NCBI RefSeq assembly: GCF_007991275.1 | Contig: NZ_BJYA01000020.1 | Span: 18,018-82,017, forward strand | Length of the DNA: 64,000 nucleotides | DNA from: Alkalibacillus haloalkaliphilus | GTDB taxonomy: Bacteria; Bacillota; Bacilli; Bacillales; Alkalibacillaceae | Direction: 5' to 3' | In this document: positions 46,997-53,008 of the stretch, piece after piece | How the letters are laid out: each line of letters begins with the position of its first letter | How positions within the stretch are numbered: the stretch's first letter is position 1 | Program-made: the position numbers and the translations under genes | The notes under the pieces: model-generated | What the model was told of the DNA's origin: nothing | The model's input: the letters and a program-made list of their open reading frames with translations, nothing else | The model's database searches: none

Positions 46997-47860
46997 GTGA
47001 AAGAGCCATTGCTTTTAGACGGAAGAGAAGTGTCAAAGTCGATTAAAGGACAGTTAAAAGGAACAATTGATTCATTAACTAAGGAAGGAATTGTTCCTAA
47101 GTTAGTGACCATTCTAGTTGGTGATAACCCATCGTCTCACACGTATGTTCAAATGAAGGCGAATGCTTGCAGTAAAATTGGAATGGAGTCTGAACGAATC
47201 TTTTTACCGACAGAAACGACGACTGAAGAATTGTTACAAACGATTAGGCAACTAAATGAAGATGAGACAGTACACGGTATTTTGTTACAACACCCGGTGC
47301 CGAGTCATATCGATGAACGACAAGCCTTTGATACCATCGCGCTAGAAAAAGACGTAGACGGTGTAACGAGTCATGGTTTTGGTTCAACAGCATTTCAACT
47401 GAATGCTTACCCGTGCTGTACTCCAGCAGCGATTATGGAAATGATTGATTTTTATAATATTGATGTCGAAGGTAAACATGCTGTTGTGATCGGTCGTAGT
47501 CCTATTTTAGGTAAACCCGTTTCCATGATGCTTTTAAACCGTAATGCAACTGTTACAATTAGCCATTCAAGAACCGAAAACTTAGAACAAATGGTAAGTC
47601 AAGCAGATATAGTTGTCGCAGCGGTCGGAAAACCTAAGTTTGTTAAAGGTGAATGGTTAAAAGAAGGAGCGGTTGTGTTAGATGCCGGATATAACAAAGG
47701 GAATATTGGTGACTGTGACTACGAAACGTGTTATAATCGAGCAAGTGCGATTACGCCAGTACCTGGTGGTGTCGGACCAGTCACGATTGCGACGCTACTT
47801 CGGAACACCGTTTTAGCCGCACAACAAAAAGCGATGATGCGAGAAGTTAGTCATACTTAA
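46997..47860 (+). CDS. folD: Methylenetetrahydrofolate dehydrogenase / cyclohydrolase
   Basis: Makes 10-formyl-THF from 5,10-methylene-THF, the formyl donor for PurN and PurH. GTG 46997 (MKEPLLLDGREVSKSI) follows AGGAGG; the frame is open upstream through the riboswitch, but that part is not coding. The 287-residue product has the catalytic Tyr/Lys in YVQMKANACSKIG, GILLQHPVP, the dinucleotide motif GRSPILGKPVSMML and PGGVGPVTIATLL. Its place after purD behind a ZTP aptamer ties folate supply to purine synthesis. Confidence 0.97.
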   Translation: MKEPLLLDGREVSKSIKGQLKGTIDSLTKEGIVPKLVTILVGDNPSSHTYVQMKANACSKIGMESERIFLPTETTTEELLQTIRQLNEDETVHGILLQHPVPSHIDERQAFDTIALEKDVDGVTSHGFGSTAFQLNAYPCCTPAAIMEMIDFYNIDVEGKHAVVIGRSPILGKPVSMMLLNRNATVTISHSRTENLEQMVSQADIVVAAVGKPKFVKGEWLKEGAVVLDAGYNKGNIGDCDYETCYNRASAITPVPGGVGPVTIATLLRNTVLAAQQKAMMREVSHT

Positions 47861-47897
47861 AAAATGACTGATTTTGTAATAAAAAACGCAATTTAGC

Positions 47898-47925
47898 TTG
47901 ACATCAATGCCATAGATATTATAAT
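47898..47925 (+). promoter_or_regulatory. Promoter of rplM-rpsI
   Basis: TTGACA at 47898-47903 and TATAAT at 47920-47925, 16 bp apart: nearly perfect sigma-A boxes. Confidence 0.85.
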
Positions 47926-47940
47926 ATATTCTATGGCATT
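47906..47940 (+). repeat. 10-bp inverted repeat flanking the rplM -10 box
   Basis: AATGCCATAG (47906-47915) and CTATGGCATT (47931-47940) are perfect complements with the -10 box in the 15-base centre. TTTTATC follows, so transcripts from folD could form a terminator here; the repeat could equally be an operator. Confidence 0.75.
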
Positions 47941-47944
47941 TTAT

Positions 47945-48015
47945 CATTACCACGTAATAGCCCCGGAAACTATTCGTGATGAGATAAAACGATACGAAAC
48001 GGATTTCTTAGGAGG
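47945..48015 (+). promoter_or_regulatory. Probable L13 leader of rplM
   Basis: The 5' UTR has two short stems in a row: ATAG/CTAT around CCCCGGAAA (47957-47973) and TTCGT/ACGAA (47973-47998). Position and shape suggest the Firmicute L13 autoregulatory leader, but this is only a resemblance. Confidence 0.5.
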
Positions 48016-48023
48016 GAAACGCA

Positions 48024-48461
48024 ATGCGCCAAACATTTATGGCAAACGAAAGTAACGTTGAACGTAAATGGTATGTAGTGGACGCAGAAGGCCAAACTCT
48101 TGGTCGCCTAGCTACTGAAGTTGCGACATTACTTCGTGGTAAGCATAAGCCGAGCTACACACCACACGTTGATACAGGTGACAATGTCATCATTATTAAT
48201 GCAGAAAAGATTGAATTAACTGGTAAAAAGTTAACAGATAAAATGTATTACCGTCACTCAAACTACCCAGGTGGTTTGAAGGAGCGTACAGCAGAAGAAA
48301 TGCGTACGAATTATCCAGAAAAAATGCTTGAGCAAGCAGTAAAAGGTATGCTACCTAAAAATAAATTAGGTCGTAAGATGGGCACAAAGCTACACGTATA
48401 CCGTGGCGCTGATCACAAGCATCATGCACAAAAACCAGAAGTTTACGAGCTTCGTGGATAA
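48024..48461 (+). CDS. rplM: 50S ribosomal protein L13
   Basis: Early-assembly 50S protein. The 145-residue product begins [31 protein letters not shown] and contains [17 protein letters not shown] and [33 protein letters not shown] precedes the ATG. It is normally adjacent to truA; here it has its own strong promoter after the pur-folD block. Confidence 0.99.
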   Translation: MRQTFMANESNVERKWYVVDAEGQTLGRLATEVATLLRGKHKPSYTPHVDTGDNVIIINAEKIELTGKKLTDKMYYRHSNYPGGLKERTAEEMRTNYPEKMLEQAVKGMLPKNKLGRKMGTKLHVYRGADHKHHAQKPEVYELRG

Positions 48462-48479
48462 TTAAGGAGGGTAATCTAA

Positions 48480-48872
48480 GTGGCACAAGTACAATATTAC
48501 GGCACAGGCCGTCGCAAAAGCTCTGTAGCACGTGTACGACTAGTACCTGGTAACGGTAAAGTCGTTGTAAATAAAGTAGACGCAGAAGACTACTTCCCAC
48601 ACGAAACATTACGTCGTGTAATTAACCAACCATTAGACATTACTGAGAACACTGGTAACTATGACATTCACGTAAATGTTGATGGTGGTGGATTTACAGG
48701 TCAAGCTGGTGCAATCCGTCTAGGCGTTGCACGCGCACTATTAGAAGCGGACCCTGAGTACCGCACACCTCTAAAGCGCGCTGGCCTACTAACGCGTGAC
48801 GCTCGTACGAAAGAACGTAAGAAATACGGTCTTAAAGGCGCTCGTCGTGCACCACAGTTCTCAAAGCGTTAA
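48480..48872 (+). CDS. rpsI: 30S ribosomal protein S9
   Basis: S9 reaches the P-site tRNA with its C-terminal tail. The 130-residue product starts at GTG ([24 protein letters not shown]) after AAGGAGGG and ends [13 protein letters not shown] with the conserved terminal Arg. It is co-transcribed with rplM, 18 bp after it, and followed by a terminator. Confidence 0.99.
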   Translation: MAQVQYYGTGRRKSSVARVRLVPGNGKVVVNKVDAEDYFPHETLRRVINQPLDITENTGNYDIHVNVDGGGFTGQAGAIRLGVARALLEADPEYRTPLKRAGLLTRDARTKERKKYGLKGARRAPQFSKR

Positions 48873-48894
48873 TATACCTTATATACAAAGGTCA

Positions 48895-48928
48895 AACCTC
48901 TCTGTCATTTATGGCAGGGAGGTTTTTT
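48895..48928 (+). terminator. Terminator of rplM-rpsI
   Basis: AACCTCTCTGTC (48895-48906) pairs with GGCAGGGAGGTT (48913-48924), two G-U pairs included, followed by a T-run. Confidence 0.9.
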
Positions 48929-49071
48929 ATGGTTAAGGGTAGCAAGGATTTGGGAGAATGCATAGAATTTGTAAAAAAGTAGTGGTAATATAGTTTTGAG
49001 TAACGAAGTGCTAATTAGAAATTCCTCTATGACCTAACATCCACCTAAGCACTGTGTGGGGAGTGGTATGT

Positions 49072-49809
49072 ATGCGAAAGAGTTATGAATTTTTCCTTAT
49101 ATTTATTAAAGAAAACTACTACAACAAAATGGCCATATTTTGGGTCGTTTTCATTCCGTTAATCTTCTTTTTGATCAACCATAGTAATTGGTTTACTAAC
49201 CCACCAGAACAACACCAAGCTTACCTACAACTTTCTCTGTTTTGGGTCTTCATGATTTTAATATCCGCAGTTGTTAATACAGCGGTAGAACTTTTCACAA
49301 TGCGTGATCGCGGCTTTTTTAAAATGTTTAGCTTTATTGCTGGTTCTAAAAGTTCCATTATATTCGGAAAAGGTTTAGCTAACTTTTCATTGCTCATCAT
49401 TTCGATGGTGTTGTTTAATGCAATCATTGCTCTTTTATTTCAATTAAATCCACTTACATTGATTGGGATGGGTTTACTACTAGTGTTTTTAACATATATC
49501 CCAGCGGCATTTTTCTTTTCGTGGATTATTGCCTTACCGTTTAAAGCAGAATCAATCGTTCCGGCGTTTAGTTTGCTAACGATTTTATTAATTTATTTGA
49601 CGAGTAGAACAACTGGCTTTGACTCATATATTTTATTAATTAACCCAGCAGAATTTATGATCCGTGTGGCTGATTTAGTAGTGACTTCATCCGAAGCTTT
49701 TACCTATGCTAATTTAAGCGTGCTAAGTGTCACAGCTTGTCTTTATATCGTGGTCGGTTTATTAACGTTTAAATTTATTAATCTTGAGTCGAAAGCTAGT
49801 CGAAACTAG
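49072..49809 (+). CDS. ABC-2 type transporter permease, substrate unknown
   Basis: A 245-residue membrane protein with about six hydrophobic segments (for example AIFWVVFIPLIFFLI, LFWVFMILISAVV, LLIISMVLFNAIIALLF, LLVFLTYIPAAFFFSWIIALPF, VPAFSLLTILLIYL and a last one near the C-terminus). A cytoplasmic loop contains MRDRGFFKMFSFIAGSKSSII. The start is ATG 49072 (MRKSYEF); an earlier in-frame GTG at 49054 has no better site. Its partner ATPase begins 10 bp after the stop. I do not recognise a specific family; export of a lipid, peptide or drug is possible. Confidence 0.8.
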   Translation: MRKSYEFFLIFIKENYYNKMAIFWVVFIPLIFFLINHSNWFTNPPEQHQAYLQLSLFWVFMILISAVVNTAVELFTMRDRGFFKMFSFIAGSKSSIIFGKGLANFSLLIISMVLFNAIIALLFQLNPLTLIGMGLLLVFLTYIPAAFFFSWIIALPFKAESIVPAFSLLTILLIYLTSRTTGFDSYILLINPAEFMIRVADLVVTSSEAFTYANLSVLSVTACLYIVVGLLTFKFINLESKASRN

Positions 49810-49819
49810 GAGGGGTACG

Positions 49820-50518
49820 ATGGAGTTAATAGATGTATCTTATCAATATAAGAAAAGTAATCGACAAGTATTAAACCAACTCGATTTGAAGCTAAAACGT
49901 GACCAACTGAATGTCGTGCTTGGATTAAATGGAGCGGGGAAAACGACGCTGTTTAATATTATGTCAGGGTCTTTTAAACCAACATCAGGTATGATTAAAG
50001 AAGCTGTTTCACATGACCAAATAGCATACCAAGTGCAAGGTGTCCCTTTCCTTAACCAGTTAAAAGGAAAAGACTTAGTTCGGCTCTTTTTAAGGACGGC
50101 ATCTCAACCATTTGATCCTCAAAACACCAAGTTTTCAGAAGAGATGACTGAAAGAGAGCGGTTGTTAGCTGAACGCCTATGGGAGTTGCCACTTGGACAA
50201 ATGTCTTTAGGGGAACGAAGATGGTTAATGGTTATGGCGATGTCTGAATTGAATCGAAAGCTTTACATATTCGATGAGCCAACTTCAGGAGTTGACCCAG
50301 AATCTCGGTTGAACGTATTACATAAGTTAGAGTCAGTTGCACTTAATCTAAACCGATATGTCGTCATGTCGACGCACACTTTGCAGGAACTTGAGCATGT
50401 TAATTGTCATATCTTTTTACTTCATAACGGAAACGTTGCTTTTGCAGGGTCTTACGAGGAGTTAACTGAAACCAACAAGAACCCGGATGAAGCATTTCGT
50501 CAAATTGTTAGCTTATAA
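49820..50518 (+). CDS. ABC transporter ATP-binding protein
   Basis: A 232-residue ATPase starting at ATG 49820 (MELIDVSYQYKKSN) after AGGAGGGG. Walker A is GLNGAGKTT (residues 35-43) and Walker B LYIFDEPTSGVDP, with switch His in STHTLQELE. The signature loop is MSLGERR instead of the usual LSGGQ, so the Gly-Gly pair is not kept although the LGER form occurs in some ABC-2 exporters. It surely works with the preceding permease. A bidirectional terminator follows. Confidence 0.85.
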   Translation: MELIDVSYQYKKSNRQVLNQLDLKLKRDQLNVVLGLNGAGKTTLFNIMSGSFKPTSGMIKEAVSHDQIAYQVQGVPFLNQLKGKDLVRLFLRTASQPFDPQNTKFSEEMTERERLLAERLWELPLGQMSLGERRWLMVMAMSELNRKLYIFDEPTSGVDPESRLNVLHKLESVALNLNRYVVMSTHTLQELEHVNCHIFLLHNGNVAFAGSYEELTETNKNPDEAFRQIVSL

Positions 50519-50550
50519 GAAAAGCACAGGTGCGCTTACCTGTGCTTTAA
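50519..50550. terminator. Bidirectional terminator between the ABC genes and the exchanger
   Basis: AAAGCACAGGT and ACCTGTGCTTT form a perfect 11-bp stem around a 6-base loop. A-rich sequence on one side and TTTAAAA on the other would serve convergent transcripts. Confidence 0.75.
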
Positions 50551-51509
50551 AACATTATATAGGAAACGACTAAGTAAAGTGCGATTATAGCCGTTGAAGG
50601 GATTATATACTTAATTGTAGCTTGAGTTGGACTGCGCATTAACATATAAAGTGTCACTAACATCATGACTAAACTTAATGTAGCAATGACAATCATTGAG
50701 TAACTTACACCTTGTAAAATGGGTCCTTGCTGATAGAAGGCATCTGTAAATGCAAGGAGTAATAAGTTAAATAAATTACTTCCTAAAATCGACCCAATTG
50801 CAATCGCGTAGTTTCCAATTTTGTAAGCAGCAATAACAGCAACGAGCTCTGGAAGTGAAGTAGATGCAGCAATTAATACACTTCCAACGAAACTTGAATT
50901 AATACCAGTTTGTGCAGCTAACAAGTCACCGGAGATAGAAAGCACACTACCCGCCAATAACACGGCAATGGCTGAAAAGATAAAATAGCGAATAACTTTA
51001 TGAATAGGGGTAACGCCAGCTTCTTGCTCGACTTGTTCCTCTGGTTCCTCGCTTTCAAATAGCTTAACGCTAACAATGTATAAAGCAACTAAAATGTACA
51101 TTTCAAAACCGATATTGTAAATTGAAAAGCCTAAATTAAGCACCATTGCAATGATCACAGTCGTTGTTAATATAACTCCGAACATAATCGATGGAAAATA
51201 ATTGCTAGGTTCAACGGTGTTAAAAGCTTTATGTTTCCGGTAATATAAATCGACCGCAGCTAGTATAAGTAAGTTAAAGACATTGCTTCCTAGCATATTA
51301 CCGACTGCGATATCGACATTGTCGATATAGACAGCGGTAACGCTTGTTGTAAGCTCAGGCAAGGAAGTTGCGCCTGCGATTAAAAGACCACCAACCATTG
51401 CTCCACTCATCGCTGTTTGTCGACTAATTTGATCACCATACTTATTAAGTTTGATCGCTGCAAACACTACAAAAATAGCAGCTAATGTGAAACTAATGTA
51501 TACAAACAT
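50547..51509 (-). CDS. Sodium/calcium-exchanger-family cation antiporter (possible Mn2+ or Ca2+ exporter)
   Basis: A 320-residue membrane protein with the two inverted alpha-repeats of the CaCA superfamily: GGLLIAGATSLPELTTSV...GNMLGSNVFNLLIL and GSVLIAASTSLPELVAVIA...GSILGSNLFNLLLL, separated by an acidic cytoplasmic loop (ESEEPEEQVEQEAG). I chose ATG 51509 (MFVYISFTLAA), after GGAGGAG; the in-frame GTG at 51530 lies before that site. The family swaps Ca2+ or related cations for Na+, H+ or K+. The yybP-ykoY riboswitch in its leader suggests manganese export or homeostasis; the ion is inferred. Confidence 0.9.
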   Translation of the reverse strand: MFVYISFTLAAIFVVFAAIKLNKYGDQISRQTAMSGAMVGGLLIAGATSLPELTTSVTAVYIDNVDIAVGNMLGSNVFNLLILAAVDLYYRKHKAFNTVEPSNYFPSIMFGVILTTTVIIAMVLNLGFSIYNIGFEMYILVALYIVSVKLFESEEPEEQVEQEAGVTPIHKVIRYFIFSAIAVLLAGSVLSISGDLLAAQTGINSSFVGSVLIAASTSLPELVAVIAAYKIGNYAIAIGSILGSNLFNLLLLAFTDAFYQQGPILQGVSYSMIVIATLSLVMMLVTLYMLMRSPTQATIKYIIPSTAIIALYLVVSYIMF

Positions 51510-51544
51510 GACAGACTCCTCCATAGACACTTTAGTTCATTAAA

Positions 51545-51586
51545 CAAAAAAAGACCTTGGCCTCATGTATATAAGGCCAAGGTCTT
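51545..51586 (-). terminator. Riboswitch-controlled terminator before the exchanger
   Basis: Reading the minus strand, AAGACCTTGGCCT (51586-51574) pairs perfectly with AGGCCAAGGTCTT (51563-51551) and runs into seven Us. Its 5' arm overlaps the last conserved aptamer bases (GCAAGACCUUG). Confidence 0.92.
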
Positions 51587-51670
51587 GCGTATCATTTGAT
51601 GAACCGGGTGACAAGGTCACCGGGATTGACGACTCATCAACCGCGCTATACGGTCGCTACTCCCCTTGAT
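51578..51670 (-). promoter_or_regulatory. yybP-ykoY (manganese) riboswitch
   Basis: On the minus strand the leader reads CAAGGGGAGUAGCG near 51668-51655, then GUCGUCAAUCCCGG near 51633-51620, a hairpin GGUGAC/GUCACC, and GCAAGACCUUG near 51588-51578. These are the conserved blocks of the yybP-ykoY class, which senses Mn2+. P1 is CAAGG/CCUUG. Closing P1 would use bases the terminator needs, so bound Mn2+ should let transcription continue: an ON switch. Confidence 0.92.
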
Positions 51671-51677
51671 ACTATTT

Positions 51678-51706
51678 ACTATAGCTTAATAGATGCAATC
51701 CGTCAA
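51678..51706 (-). promoter_or_regulatory. Promoter of the cation exchanger
   Basis: On the minus strand TTGACG (51706-51701) and TATAGT (51683-51678) are 17 bp apart, with the transcription start expected just before the aptamer. Confidence 0.8.
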
Positions 51707-51782
51707 TAAACGTGGTATAGTATGTTTTGTAGCCTAATTTGTTCTTTATAATAGATTTTTTGTAAAAATTAGGGTAAACTAC

Positions 51783-51832
51783 ATACTAGATTTATTTTTT
51801 TATTGAAGGAATACTAGATTTCCTAATATAAT
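51783..51832 (+). promoter_or_regulatory. Promoter region of the TAXI-TRAP genes
   Basis: TTGAAG (51803-51808) and TATAAT (51827-51832) are 18 bp apart. The 11-base direct repeat ATACTAGATTT occurs at 51783-51793 and 51811-51821, 28 bp apart, on either side of the -35 box; it may be a regulator site. The motif AATTAGGG also recurs three times between 51766 and 51880. Confidence 0.6.
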
Positions 51833-51891
51833 AAACTTTAATTAGGGTTCTAGTTTTCTAAAAAAATTAAAAAATTAGGGGGAAGCTTCAC

Positions 51892-52893
51892 ATGAAAAAA
51901 TCCATTGTATTTTTAATGTCAATTGGCTTTTTAGCAACAATGATTTTAGCAGCATGTGGTGGCGGTGGCGACTCTAGAGTTGCTATTGGTCCTGCAGGTA
52001 GTGGTACACAAGCTGCAGCTACTGTAATTCTTGAAGGAGCTGGAATTGAAGAAGGCGATTACGATGCTTATGAAGAAGGCTTCGGTAATGCGCGTGACGG
52101 TTTGCAAGATGGTAACATTGACGTATCATTTGGTTTACTAGGTTTACCAGCTGGTAGTGTTAATGACTTACAGGCAAACACTGGTGATGCGAAATTAATT
52201 AGTTTAACTGAAGATGAGATTCAATACGCACAAGATGAGTTAGGTTACTTACCATACACAATTCCTGCTGATTCTTATGACTTCTTAGAAGAAGATGTGC
52301 AAACGGTAACAGCATACGCGATCTTAGTAGGTAATACGAATACAATCGATCATGAGTTAGGGTATGAGTTAGCTCGTGTATCAGTTGAACATGCAGATGA
52401 AAATACTCACGCACAATCAGATCATATGACTCTAGAAAATGCACTAAGTGGAGCAGAAGGTCTACCAATCCATCCTGGTGCTGCTGAGTACTATGAAGAG
52501 CAAGGCTTAGACGTATCTGGAGACGTAGCTGATGTAGCTGCTTCTGAAGCGGATCGTCCAGATGAGCTAATTCTTGGTACTGGTAGTTCTGGTGGTACTT
52601 ACTACCCTCTAGGTGGTGAGATGGCTACTGTTTGGAACAACCATATTGATGGTGTAAACGTAACTTCTACTGAAACTGGAGCTTCTGTTGAGAACTTAGC
52701 TTCAATCGGTAGAGACGAACAGGACTTAGGTATGACAGTTCACGTACCTGCATTAAACGCATTTAATGGTGAAGAAGACTTTGACGGTGCAGCAGTTGAG
52801 AACTTTGCATTTATCGGTCACATTTACCCAGAAGTAATGCAGATCATTACGCGTGAAGCAACAGAAATCGAAAGCTTAGAAGACTTAAAATAA
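51892..52893 (+). CDS. TAXI-family TRAP transporter receptor lipoprotein, circularly permuted
   Basis: A 333-residue extracytoplasmic solute receptor. Signal peptide with lipobox LAAC (Cys22), then a glycine linker. Residues 29-206 (RVAIGPAGSGTQAAATVIL...GLPIHPGAAEYYEEQGL) correspond to what is normally the second, C-terminal part of TAXI receptors. An acidic linker of about 20 residues follows, then residues 227-333 (ILGTGSSGGTYYPLGGEMA...IYPEVMQIITREA...SLEDLK) correspond to the normal N-terminal part. In ordinary members SLEDLK runs directly into GKRVAIG, so old ends have been joined and new ends made at that hinge. The protein is very acidic. The substrate is unknown. The permease gene lies downstream after a terminator. 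Confidence 0.92.
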   Translation: MKKSIVFLMSIGFLATMILAACGGGGDSRVAIGPAGSGTQAAATVILEGAGIEEGDYDAYEEGFGNARDGLQDGNIDVSFGLLGLPAGSVNDLQANTGDAKLISLTEDEIQYAQDELGYLPYTIPADSYDFLEEDVQTVTAYAILVGNTNTIDHELGYELARVSVEHADENTHAQSDHMTLENALSGAEGLPIHPGAAEYYEEQGLDVSGDVADVAASEADRPDELILGTGSSGGTYYPLGGEMATVWNNHIDGVNVTSTETGASVENLASIGRDEQDLGMTVHVPALNAFNGEEDFDGAAVENFAFIGHIYPEVMQIITREATEIESLEDLK

Positions 52894-52923
52894 TTAACGA
52901 TTAATATTTAGTTATTAAATCGC

Positions 52924-52956
52924 AAAAGGGACCGACACAGTGTGCCGGTCCCTTTT
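52924..52956 (+). terminator. Terminator between receptor and permease
   Basis: AAAAGGGACCG (52924-52934) pairs with CGGTCCCTTTT (52946-52956), with CAC/GTG continuing inside. Partial read-through would give more receptor than permease. Confidence 0.85.
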
Positions 52957-53008
52957 GTGCCAATTTATTAGGCTGTTAGGTTTAACCTATTACAAGGTGG
53001 TGAAAGGT

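Noticed and set aside
33789..47860. Mobile element carrying the pur operon
   Set aside because: No transposase, integrase, terminal repeats or tRNA at the borders; codon use and base composition look like the flanks.
51892..52893. Frameshift or truncation of the TAXI receptor
   Set aside because: Both halves are complete and in one frame with signal peptide, linker and own stop; no leftover receptor sequence is found before 51892 or between 52894 and 53008.
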